Shown here in pieces: positions 6,567 to 14,004 of a stretch of DNA of 14,858 nucleotides. Numbering within the stretch: the first letter of the stretch is position 1; each line of letters begins with the position of its first letter. Source of the DNA: Dehalococcoidia bacterium (lineage in GTDB: Bacteria; Chloroflexota; Dehalococcoidia; Dehalococcoidales; UBA1222); assembly GCA_009776515.1 (NCBI GenBank), contig WRNP01000004.1, forward strand, positions 21,105-35,962. Reading direction: 5' to 3'. Both the position numbers and the translations under genes were made by a program. The notes beneath the pieces were generated by a model that was not told where the DNA came from, ran no database searches, and was given only the letters and a program-made list of their open reading frames with translations.

Positions 6567-7157
6567 CTATTCCTCAATCCATTCTTTTGTGCTAGGAAGC
6601 TCCCCTGATCGACGCTCATCCACGCGCATAGCTTGGTCAAGAGCACGCCCCAGCGCTTTGAAAATAGCCTCAGCCCGATGGTGGTCGTTTGCACCGCAGT
6701 GGATGAGGACATGGAGGTTGAGTCGTCCTTCAATAGCCAATGTCTCTAAGAAATGGCGGACCAAATCCGTGGGAAAACCAAACATGTCGTTCTCGGCAAA
6801 GCCCAGCTCAAGTCTAGCATATCCCCGGCCGCTTAAGTCCACCGCAACCATGGCCATGGCATCATCCATGGGCACAGTGGCATCAGCCATACGTGCTATG
6901 CCGCGCTTGTCACCTAGAGCCTCTTGGAGAGCCTTGCCCAAGCAGATAGCCACATCTTCAACCAAGTGGTGCGGATCGTCACCGGTGGCCGAAAGGGTGA
7001 TATCAAGTAGACCATGGCGCGATAGTTGTGAGAGCAAGTGGTCAAAGATGCGAATGCCTGTAGCAATCTCGTAACACCCAACCCCATCCACATCCAATCT
7101 GAGGCTAATGTTGGTCTCCTTGGTTTTACGTTTGATGACTGCGGTACGAGACGGCAT
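6567..7157 (-). CDS. hisB: Imidazoleglycerol-phosphate dehydratase
   Basis: HisB dehydrates imidazole glycerol phosphate to imidazole acetol phosphate in histidine synthesis, using manganese in a large symmetric oligomer. The 196-residue protein is the single-function form. Metal-ligand motifs are FDHLL (38-42), SRHGLLD (46-52), DPHHLVEDV (61-69) and NDHHRAEAIFKALGRAL (157-173). AAAGGAG stands six bases before the ATG, supporting the start. It is the last gene of the his cluster, 11 bases after hisC. One small oddity: between GD (59-60) and the HH pair there are only two residues, where the usual bacterial form has about five, and the usual Thr after HH is Leu. Confidence 0.95.
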   Translation of the reverse strand: MPSRTAVIKRKTKETNISLRLDVDGVGCYEIATGIRIFDHLLSQLSRHGLLDITLSATGDDPHHLVEDVAICLGKALQEALGDKRGIARMADATVPMDDAMAMVAVDLSGRGYARLELGFAENDMFGFPTDLVRHFLETLAIEGRLNLHVLIHCGANDHHRAEAIFKALGRALDQAMRVDERRSGELPSTKEWIEE

Positions 7158-7168
7158 GGCAATCTCCT

Positions 7169-8242
7169 TTATAGTTTCCTGAGTTCCTCAAGCAGTATAT
7201 CATCTTCCTCCGGCCGGCCGACACTCAAACGAATGCAGTTTTCCATCCCCGGAGAGTTGAAACACCGCGTTAGGATACCGCGCGTCTCCAGTGCTGCCTG
7301 GAGCACATTGGCCTCTCCTCGAAGTACGCGGCAAAGGATGAAATTGGCCTGCGAGGGATAGGGCTCAAGCCAGCCAAGACATGCTAGCTCGCCGTAGAGC
7401 CTTTCGCGCTCGGCCACAATAAGCTTTACCCTATCCTGAAGCAACTCAGCATCTTTCAGAGATTCGCGTGCCGCCACCACGGCTGCCGCATTTACATTGT
7501 AGGGATCACGTACAGCATGCAGCATCTCTGCCACCTGTACAGGGAAAAGACCATAGCCCACGCGCAGTCCCGCCAATCCCGCCCACTTACTGAAAGTGCG
7601 TAGCACCATGAGGTTCGGAATCTTCCCTATTTGGTGAGCAAAGGTCTTCCCCGTAAACTCATAGTAGGCCTCATCCACTACCGTAGGCAGCCCGAGCGCC
7701 AGAATCTCCTGGATAACCTCATCTGGTGCAAGCGTGCCAGTGGGATTGTTGGGGTTGGCAATAAAGATAAGCTTGGTTGCCGCCGTAATCGCCTTTTTAA
7801 TACCCGCCGTGTCTATCCGAAAGCACTCATCGCGCGGCACGCTCACCACCCTAACGCCTTGGAGGCCAGCATAGAAACTGAACATGGCAAAGGTAGGCGG
7901 CAAGTTGATGATATCCTCGCCCGGAGCGCAGAAGAGACGTATCAGAAGATCAATAAGCTGGTCAGAACCCGACCCTGCCACGATGTTCTCGGCAGGTACG
8001 TCGGTATAGCCCGCCAGCTCACACCGCAGTTCGGCCTGGGTCGCATCGGGGTAGATGTGATAACCCTCAAAACAGCTCAGCGCCGCCTGCACACGAGGGG
8101 AAGCGCCATAATTGTTCTCGTTGGCATCAAGCTTGACCACCCGCCCAGAAAAAGCATCGGGCGACTTACAGGCCGCATACCCTGCAAAACCCGCCAGCTC
8201 GGGTCGGATAAAACTCTCTATTCCTTTTTGGTTCTCAGGCAT
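7169..8242 (-). CDS. hisC: Histidinol-phosphate aminotransferase
   Basis: HisC transfers an amino group from glutamate to imidazole acetol phosphate, giving histidinol phosphate, and uses pyridoxal phosphate. The 357-residue fold-type I aminotransferase shows KLDANENNYG (37-46), GSGSDQLID (90-98), the NPNNPTGT stretch (163-170), VVDEAYYEF (188-196) with the cofactor-ring aspartate Asp190, the cofactor lysine Lys219 in TFSKWAGLAGLRVGYG, and the late IRLSVG phosphate-binding Arg. Longer starts at 8257 and 8248 are in frame, but AGGAGG (8249-8254) lies exactly six bases before the ATG at 8242, which is chosen. It overlaps the end of hisD by eight bases, implying coupled translation. Confidence 0.95.
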   Translation of the reverse strand: MPENQKGIESFIRPELAGFAGYAACKSPDAFSGRVVKLDANENNYGASPRVQAALSCFEGYHIYPDATQAELRCELAGYTDVPAENIVAGSGSDQLIDLLIRLFCAPGEDIINLPPTFAMFSFYAGLQGVRVVSVPRDECFRIDTAGIKKAITAATKLIFIANPNNPTGTLAPDEVIQEILALGLPTVVDEAYYEFTGKTFAHQIGKIPNLMVLRTFSKWAGLAGLRVGYGLFPVQVAEMLHAVRDPYNVNAAAVVAARESLKDAELLQDRVKLIVAERERLYGELACLGWLEPYPSQANFILCRVLRGEANVLQAALETRGILTRCFNSPGMENCIRLSVGRPEEDDILLEELRKL

Positions 8243-9566
8243 TTCCATCCTCCTCATTATCGGTCGTCAACGCACGGGCATGAGCCATGAGTCCCTCAGC
8301 TTGAGCCAAACTCACCGCCACATCTGCAAAACTGCGGCGCATTTCGCCGTCTACATTCACCACATTCATCAGTCGAATAAAATCGGTCACGTTTAGAGGT
8401 GAAGCGAAGCGCGCCGTGCCACTAGTAGGCAAAGCGTGACTCGGTCCGGCAACATAGTCACCCATGACCACTGTGGGGTGTGTACCGATGAATACGCACC
8501 CGGCATGCTCAATGCGGGAGACATACTTTCCAGCGTCTTCAAGATAGAGACATAGATGCTCTGGGGCATACAGATTGCTAAGAGCAAATGCCTCGTCCAA
8601 ACTCGCCACCACGGCGATTATGCCCCGGCTCACGAGCGACTCCTCGATAATAGCGCGGCGCTCCTGCCGCGGTAATTCATTCTCAACCATTTTTTGCACC
8701 GCCTGTGCCAATGCCTCGGAGGTGGTGATCAGAACAGACTGGGCGAGCGGATCGTGTTCGGCTTGGGCTAGTATGTCCCACGTCACCCAAGAGGGGTTAG
8801 CCTTGTCGTCGGCAATTACCACCACTTCGCTCGGCCCCTGCAGACCATCAATATCCACGGCACCATAGAGTTGTTTTTTAGCCAGCATGACAAAAAGATT
8901 GCCTGGACCACAGATCTTATCCACCTTAGGCACGCTCTCCGTACCGCAGGCCAAAGCAGCAACTGCCTGAGCCCCGCCTATGGCGAAGACTCGATCTGCA
9001 CCCGCGATGGCCGCCGCCGCAAGTGTACGCACCGGCACTTTGCCATCCTTGCCAGGAGGTGTGGCAATGACAACCTCCTCTACACCAGCCACCTTGGCGG
9101 GGATGGCCGTCATTAGTACCGACGAAGGGTAGCTAGCCATGCCACCGGGGACGTAGAGCCCCACCCGCTTTAAAATGCGAGCCACCGTGCCAGGATCCAT
9201 CCGCGCCACCCCAGTCAGAAAGGCCTCTCGCTGCTTCTCGTGAAAACTCCACACTTGGCTGGCGACGATCTTTAGGTCAGAGATGGTCTGCGAGGCTACC
9301 TGCTCAACAGATGCCACGATTTCTTGGGCAGGTACTTCCAAGACATTAAGCGTGATGCCATCAATTTGCGCAGTGTATCCCCGAAGTGCCGCGTCGCCGT
9401 TTCTTTGCACCTCGCTAACGATCTGTGACACAGCGAGAACCGGGTCGGCAGTGCCAAAAAGCTCTTGCAGGCGCTCTTTGAGTTTGGGAGATGCCTCTGG
9501 CAAGACAAAGCCCGCATTACGCGCGAGGAGCTCTGTCGCATCTTTAAAGCCTCTTACACATTTCAC
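8235..9566 (-). CDS. hisD: Histidinol dehydrogenase
   Basis: HisD oxidises histidinol to histidine in two NAD-dependent steps with a zinc ion. Family features are RVGLYVPGGMASYPSSVLM, the signature GLQGPSEVVVIAD, the zinc ligands in QAEHDPLAQS and GDYVAGPSHALPTSGTARF, the catalytic pair in YAPEHL, and the last histidine in EGLMAHARAL. The frame is open to 9647, but the family start matches the GTG at 9566 (VKCVRGFKDATELL), giving 443 residues against a usual 430 or so. This GTG overlaps the hisG stop as GTGA (9563-9566), the classic arrangement for coupled translation. A G-rich stretch just upstream (GGGGGC) may serve as SD. Confidence 0.95.
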   Translation of the reverse strand: MKCVRGFKDATELLARNAGFVLPEASPKLKERLQELFGTADPVLAVSQIVSEVQRNGDAALRGYTAQIDGITLNVLEVPAQEIVASVEQVASQTISDLKIVASQVWSFHEKQREAFLTGVARMDPGTVARILKRVGLYVPGGMASYPSSVLMTAIPAKVAGVEEVVIATPPGKDGKVPVRTLAAAAIAGADRVFAIGGAQAVAALACGTESVPKVDKICGPGNLFVMLAKKQLYGAVDIDGLQGPSEVVVIADDKANPSWVTWDILAQAEHDPLAQSVLITTSEALAQAVQKMVENELPRQERRAIIEESLVSRGIIAVVASLDEAFALSNLYAPEHLCLYLEDAGKYVSRIEHAGCVFIGTHPTVVMGDYVAGPSHALPTSGTARFASPLNVTDFIRLMNVVNVDGEMRRSFADVAVSLAQAEGLMAHARALTTDNEEDGNA

Positions 9567-10984
9567 GCCATTGCCCCCAAGCCCTGGCAGAGAGCATCCA
9601 AAAAGCCATTGATCCGCTCCTGTTTCAGCACCGTAACCTCCTGCCACCTCCCCACCACGCAGGCCGTAGACTCAAAGAGAGTATCTATGATCTTTAGGTT
9701 ATGACGCGCAATGGTGGAGCCGGTTTCAGTATTTTCTATAAGGAGGTCGGCATCCTCCGGCAAAAAGGCCTCCGTCGCCCCCCATGTTGGGATGACGCGA
9801 TATCGCCCCAGGCGTCCCGCGCGCGCGTAGTGGTCGGCAATATTGACATACTCGGAGGCCACACGGCATGGCATTTCTTGTTTTTGGCGCAAGTCGCGGA
9901 ACTCAGCCAAGCTTTCCACCGGTAGCGCGCCGTCCACCACCGCCACAATGCGCACCCAGCCATATTTCAGATCCATGAGTTCCCTAACGGGGCTGGATGG
10001 AAACTGGTATAGGTGATCGGTGAGCCAGTCGCGCCCAGTGACGGCCAGATCAAAGTTGCCGTTCGCCACCTGGAATGGCATATCCTGCGGACGGATGACG
10101 GTGATGGAAAAGCCCGCTGGCCCCTGGGGATGGCGGTTGCCTGTGTCGGAAGGATATCCATCCACGATAAGCCCCGCCGCATCCAACACCCGGCGCACAT
10201 GTGCCTGCTGATGGCCATCAGGCAATGCTAGGCGCACTTCATCGGCATCACGGGCAAAGTTCTCTGCCCTTATCCTTAGGGGTAAAATCATACTGCGCGG
10301 TTCAGGAGTCACGGCATCTGATAAGTGCGGATTAAGGGTATTCAATAGCCACGCCATATCCTTAGATTTTAAGCTCTGCGCATTAGCGATAAGACACGCC
10401 CGGAAGTCCGCCGCTTTCCCCAGAGGGGCAAGCCCACCGCAGGCAGCCTCATCCACACTTTTCCTGGAAAGTAATACGATCTCGGCATTCTCCGGAGGGT
10501 ACCCATCAGCCGCACCCCAGAGCGGATAAATGCTAAAACGCGGCAACCTAAGTTCTGCAGCCAAGCGTTCCGCCAAATTGGGGTACTCACTTGCGATGCG
10601 TACGCAACCATTCTGCGTTATGAGCGTCCCGTCCCGCAATCGCTCGGCGGCAGCTACTACAAACACACCACCCTCCCCATAGCCAAGGTCCCGCAGCTTG
10701 ATGATAGCGCTATGGGGGAACTTCACCAATTGCTCAGTAAGCCAGTCCAGCCCACAGATCCCCAGATCATAGTTGCCGATAGCTACCTGTATGGGAATAT
10801 CTTTCTCCTGGAACATCTTGGCAGCAAGCCCCTGGAAGGACTCTGAGGTAAGGCGGTATAAGCGCGCCTTGTCGCTGTACTCACTAAGCCCCCAGCCTGC
10901 CCGGCTCAGGAGCTCAGCCATAGGCGCAAGGAGACGGCCCTTGGGCAACGCAACGCGCAACGTCGCTAGGTTTGCAGCAACCAC
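9563..10984 (-). CDS. hisG: Tandem-fused double ATP phosphoribosyltransferase (HisG-HisG)
   Basis: HisG condenses ATP with PRPP, the first step of histidine synthesis. This 473-residue frame is more than twice the usual short HisG (about 210) and contains two complete HisG domains in a row. Domain 1 (about 8-225) has ALPKGRLLAPM (12-22), DIPIQVAIGNYDLGICGLDWL (62-82), RIASEYPNL (129-137), and a closing CLIANAQSLKSKD. Domain 2 (about 250-473) has ALPDGH (253-258), RPQDMPFQVANGNFDLAVTG, RVASEYVNI, and the PRPP loop ENTETGST (417-424). Domain 1 lacks that loop (SRKSVDEAACGG stands there); domain 2 lacks KGR. Neither has the long-form regulatory tail, consistent with dependence on the adjacent HisZ. 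Start: GTG at 10984 has AGAGGT six bases upstream; TTG at 11011 or 10960 is possible. It overlaps hisZ by 19 bases. Confidence 0.9.
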   Translation of the reverse strand: MVAANLATLRVALPKGRLLAPMAELLSRAGWGLSEYSDKARLYRLTSESFQGLAAKMFQEKDIPIQVAIGNYDLGICGLDWLTEQLVKFPHSAIIKLRDLGYGEGGVFVVAAAERLRDGTLITQNGCVRIASEYPNLAERLAAELRLPRFSIYPLWGAADGYPPENAEIVLLSRKSVDEAACGGLAPLGKAADFRACLIANAQSLKSKDMAWLLNTLNPHLSDAVTPEPRSMILPLRIRAENFARDADEVRLALPDGHQQAHVRRVLDAAGLIVDGYPSDTGNRHPQGPAGFSITVIRPQDMPFQVANGNFDLAVTGRDWLTDHLYQFPSSPVRELMDLKYGWVRIVAVVDGALPVESLAEFRDLRQKQEMPCRVASEYVNIADHYARAGRLGRYRVIPTWGATEAFLPEDADLLIENTETGSTIARHNLKIIDTLFESTACVVGRWQEVTVLKQERINGFLDALCQGLGAMA

Positions 10985-12177
10985 TTCTTGACCTCTAAAG
11001 CACTCTCGCAAGTGATCCTCGCACCCGCCATGTCCACCACCACAAATCGGCCTGCCGCGTCGACCTCAACTATCCAAGCACCAGGCATGGTTTCCCCCAG
11101 TGACAAGCGGGTCGGGATACCGGCGTCTCGGAGCTCCGTGAGAAGCGCTACCCCTGTTTTAAACACGCCTGGCGGGCAAACCACCACTACACACATAGGC
11201 ATAGCACCCTCTGGCAAGCACGCCATGAGACGATCCATATACAAGGCAAAGCCTGCGGCGGGAGTATCTTCTCCACCAAGCACCGAAATCAACCGATCGT
11301 AGCGACCACCCCCACCGACGTTATCCTCCCCAGCATAGATACGAAAGATAAGCCCTGTGTAATATTCGAAACCCTTACCTGCCGTCATGTCGACTTGGCA
11401 GGGTACCCCCAGAGTCTCGATAAGCTCGAAACTCTGAATGAAATTATCCAGGGCCATCCGATAGTCCGGTGTCGCCATTGGGGCAAGGGCGCACAGGTTT
11501 TTAAGATAACCCGAAGACTCCCCGCGCGTATCACAAAGGAGCTTCATGATTTCCAAGCCTTGGGGGGTTGCGGTCTTGACATCCGCTAAGGCCTCTGCGC
11601 CTAAGTCCAAGATGCGATCAAATAGGATACGCTGCTCCTCGGATGAGATACCCAAACCTGCGAGGGCAGCACGGATAAGCCCCGCGTGAGAAAGCCTAAG
11701 GCTTATGCCAGTCAGCTCTAATTTCCTAAGCGCAGCGAGCGCAAGTGCCACAAGGTCGGCATCCCCCAGGGGGCTGCCTGCCCCGATTAGCTCCGCCCCA
11801 CACTGCCAGCGCTCACGTGCCTTGGTCCCCGTATCCTCAAAAACAAAAGTGTTGGTCGCATAAAAAAGGCGAGCAGGTTCTTCCTGAGCCAACCGTTCGA
11901 GATAGAGGCGAACGACAGGGATGGTAGCATCTGGTTTGAGTACCACCCTTTCACCACTCCAGCCATCCCAATCCAAGAACGAGTACACCCGTCGCAGCAT
12001 ACCCGGTGTCAGCGTGCCTGCAGCGGTGAAGAGATAGAGGTATTCCAGAGTAGGTGTCCTGACCTCATTATAGCCCGCCTGGAGGCAGGCCGTGCGAAAA
12101 GACAGCTCAACACGGCGGAACTGCGCCATATCCATTGGCAACATATCTCGGCAACCATTACATTTCTGAATCTGCAC
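10966..12177 (-). CDS. hisZ: ATP phosphoribosyltransferase regulatory subunit (HisZ)
   Basis: HisZ is a histidyl-tRNA synthetase paralogue that forms a complex with short HisG, supports its activity and carries histidine feedback inhibition. The 403-residue protein has the class II synthetase core: CRDMLPMDMAQFRRVE (9-24), LKPDATIPVVRLY (80-92), GFEYYTGLIF (269-278) and GGGGRYDRL (288-296). Residues needed for tRNA charging are gone: the motif 2 'FRYE' arginine is Val (TFVFEDTG) and the 'VRGLDYY' arginine is Lys (AGKGFEYY). This favours HisZ over HisS, as does its place next to hisG. A tail (about 328-403) resembles a shortened anticodon-binding-like domain. The start is the GTG at 12177, with no strong SD. 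The N-terminal KCNGCRD holds a CxxC of unknown importance. Confidence 0.92.
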   Translation of the reverse strand: MQIQKCNGCRDMLPMDMAQFRRVELSFRTACLQAGYNEVRTPTLEYLYLFTAAGTLTPGMLRRVYSFLDWDGWSGERVVLKPDATIPVVRLYLERLAQEEPARLFYATNTFVFEDTGTKARERWQCGAELIGAGSPLGDADLVALALAALRKLELTGISLRLSHAGLIRAALAGLGISSEEQRILFDRILDLGAEALADVKTATPQGLEIMKLLCDTRGESSGYLKNLCALAPMATPDYRMALDNFIQSFELIETLGVPCQVDMTAGKGFEYYTGLIFRIYAGEDNVGGGGRYDRLISVLGGEDTPAAGFALYMDRLMACLPEGAMPMCVVVVCPPGVFKTGVALLTELRDAGIPTRLSLGETMPGAWIVEVDAAGRFVVVDMAGARITCESALEVKKWLLQT

Positions 12178-12273
12178 TACGCGTTATCCCATCTAGCCAA
12201 TTGCATACTTTCCAAGTACAAAGAGTCCCAGCCCCATATGGAGTAACAAGGCAAAACAATAGCTGGAGCAATC

Positions 12274-12303
12274 ATTCTACACTACAATAAATGCGGTCTT
12301 CAA
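12274..12303 (-). promoter_or_regulatory. Candidate promoter of the his cluster
   Basis: On the minus strand, TTGAAG (12303-12298) and TAGAAT (12279-12274) are 18 bases apart, about 97 bases before the hisZ start. The match is four of six at -35 and five of six at -10. The long leader could hold a control element, but I see no clear T-box, attenuator or run of His codons in it. Confidence 0.4.
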
Positions 12304-12308
12304 CCCAG

Positions 12309-12338
12309 TTGCGCATACGAGGTTATCCCGCCTATACT
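12309..12338 (+). promoter_or_regulatory. Candidate promoter of the nfeD-slipin pair
   Basis: TTGCGC (12309-12314) and TATACT (12333-12338), 18 bases apart, lie 26 bases before the ATG at 12364. The -10 is good and the -35 weak. It points away from the his promoter, and the two -35 boxes are only five bases apart, so the promoters are back to back. Confidence 0.4.
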
Positions 12339-12363
12339 TAAGGAGTTTTCTTTGGAGGGGGAC

Positions 12364-13095
12364 ATGAAACGATTTTTACTACCTGCCATCATTGCTTTCG
12401 TGCTCTGCCTAATTCCCTCGCCAGTCCAAGCCGCAGTTCAAGTGACAGATCCCGCTATCCAGCCAGCTTTTTCCTTTGTTGATAGTATACGGGATTTCCT
12501 TAGTGACCCCAACGTGGCCTATCTTTTCTTCACTTTGGCCATTCTAGGCCTCCTTATTGAGATCATCACCCCGGGTTTCTATTTGCCCGGCATCATCGGG
12601 GTTATCGCAGCTGTCTTGGCATTCTATGCCATAGGGACACTATCCGTGAATCCTGTGGGGGTTGCCCTTATTATCGTGGCTTTGCCCATTTTCGTCTTGG
12701 GTGCCTATCGAGCAGCGGCTTTCATCCCTTCAACAATAGCGGGCATTGCCGCCCTCATCGCAGGTTCACTCTGCCTTTTCCATGATGGCCCCAGCATACA
12801 CCCAGCCCTTATTGCCGCAGTGGTGATCATAATGTCTGTGGCATTTATCCTAGGATCCAACCGTGCAGTAAAAGCCCAGCGTTTGCGCGTCTCAGCCGGC
12901 CCTGAGGACTTAATTTCCCGCATAGCCGCCGTGCGCACCTCGCTTGAGCCAGAGGGCACGGTCATGGTAGAGGGCGAGCTATGGCAGGCAGAGCTAGACA
13001 ATGGCCAAGCACAAGTGGGCGAAGAGGTTATCGTGACCGCCATCCACGGCTTGAAGCTAGTCGTGACTAAGAAAAACAAGGAGGTGCCCAAGTGA
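12364..13095 (+). CDS. nfeD: NfeD-family membrane protein (short form)
   Basis: A 243-residue membrane protein. It begins with a signal peptide (MKRFLLPAIIAFVLCLIPSPVQA, likely cut near residue 23), then has about four hydrophobic segments (roughly 52-70, 74-92, 97-117 and 145-165, with another short one near 122-138). It ends with the soluble OB-fold domain typical of NfeD (about 180-237, SRIAAVRTSLEPEGTVMVEGELWQAE). The N-terminal ClpP-like protease domain of long NfeD is absent. The frame is open from a TTG at 12352, but GGAGG (12354-12358) precedes the ATG at 12364 at good distance and the signal peptide starts there. NfeD proteins pair with slipins, exactly as here: the next gene overlaps by four bases. 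The biochemical role is not well defined; membrane microdomain organisation is the usual proposal. Confidence 0.88.
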   Translation: MKRFLLPAIIAFVLCLIPSPVQAAVQVTDPAIQPAFSFVDSIRDFLSDPNVAYLFFTLAILGLLIEIITPGFYLPGIIGVIAAVLAFYAIGTLSVNPVGVALIIVALPIFVLGAYRAAAFIPSTIAGIAALIAGSLCLFHDGPSIHPALIAAVVIIMSVAFILGSNRAVKAQRLRVSAGPEDLISRIAAVRTSLEPEGTVMVEGELWQAELDNGQAQVGEEVIVTAIHGLKLVVTKKNKEVPK

Positions 13096-13880
13096 CTATC
13101 GTACTCATTATCATCGCATTCCTCGTCGTAATCGTCTTGGGCGGCGCTATCAAGGTTGTCAATGAATACGAGCGCGGGGTGATTTTCCGGCTGGGGCGAC
13201 TGGTGGGCGCACGCGGACCAGGCCTTTTCCTCATCATTCCGGTCATCGACCGTATGACCAAAGTTGACCTGCGCGTCATCACCATGGATGTTCCGGCCCA
13301 GGACGTTATCACGCGCGATAACGTAACCGTACGGGTAAACGCTGTGGTCTATTTCCGCGTCATCAACCCCGAAGCAGCCGTAGTCAAAGTGTTAAGTTAC
13401 GTAAAAGCGACCTCGCAGATCTCCCAGACTACCCTGCGCAACGTACTCGGCCAGCACGAGCTGGACGAGCTTTTGACCCAGCGCGAGAAGCTTAACGAGA
13501 CACTGCAGAAGATTATCGATGAGCAAACCGATCCTTGGGGCGTCAAGGTAAGCATAGTGGAGATTAAAGACGTTGAGCTCCCCGAAACCATGCGCCGCTC
13601 CATGGCCGCTCAAGCGGAGGCCGAGCGTGTGCGCCGTGCTAAGATTATCCACGCCGAAGGCGAGCTTCAGGCTTCGCAGAAGCTATCCGATGCTGGTAGC
13701 GTAATCGCGAAAGAACCAGTGACACTACAACTTCGCTACTTGCAGACGCTTACCGAGATCGCCACCGAGAAGACCAATACATTGATCTTCCCTGTACCCA
13801 TTGATCTCATCGCCCGCTTCATGGAACACCGAGGGGAGTCAAGTTCATCTGAAAAGGAAAAGGAGAAAGGGAAAAAGTAA
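13092..13880 (+). CDS. Slipin / stomatin-like SPFH-domain protein
   Basis: A 262-residue SPFH protein: one N-terminal membrane helix (2-21), then the band-7 domain (about 22-195) with NEYERGVIFRLGRL (24-37), GPGLFLIIPVIDR (42-54), ITRDNVTVRVNAVVYFRV (73-90), and QTTLRNVLGQHELDELLTQRE (112-132). A coiled-coil stretch rich in AEAER/A follows (171-195), then LRYLQTLTEIATEKTNTLIFPVPIDLI. The tail is charged (SSSEKEKEKGKK). These proteins form oligomeric membrane scaffolds; bacterial slipins are usually found with NfeD. The GTG start at 13092 overlaps the nfeD stop as GTGA, and AAGGAGG lies seven bases upstream, so translation is probably coupled. A proteinaceous partner (FtsH or an NfeD-type protease) is not encoded in this window. 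Confidence 0.93.
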   Translation: MTIVLIIIAFLVVIVLGGAIKVVNEYERGVIFRLGRLVGARGPGLFLIIPVIDRMTKVDLRVITMDVPAQDVITRDNVTVRVNAVVYFRVINPEAAVVKVLSYVKATSQISQTTLRNVLGQHELDELLTQREKLNETLQKIIDEQTDPWGVKVSIVEIKDVELPETMRRSMAAQAEAERVRRAKIIHAEGELQASQKLSDAGSVIAKEPVTLQLRYLQTLTEIATEKTNTLIFPVPIDLIARFMEHRGESSSSEKEKEKGKK

Positions 13881-13944
13881 AAGGGCGAGGGTCTGCCACG
13901 GCCAAAGTCGTAGTGAGAACTTACTGTACCTCCAAGAGTGCAGA

Positions 13945-13966
13945 ACAAACCGCACAGTTAGTTTGT
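13945..13966. terminator. Weak hairpin in the convergent gap after slipin
   Basis: ACAAAC (13945-13950) and GTTTGT (13961-13966) can pair around a ten-base loop in the 124-base gap between the convergent slipin and birA genes. There is no T-run, so a terminator role is only suggested by position. Confidence 0.2.
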
Positions 13967-14004
13967 GATGGCATGGTAGTGCGTCTAAGCGAGTAAAGAT
14001 TGGG

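Noticed and set aside
7631..8290. 219-residue plus-strand open frame opposite hisC
   Set aside because: It lies wholly over the strongly supported hisC and the hisD end, has no ribosome site, and reads as a shadow with no family likeness.
10966..12177. Reading this gene as histidyl-tRNA synthetase (hisS)
   Set aside because: Key charging arginines are replaced and it sits directly before short-form hisG, so HisZ fits better.
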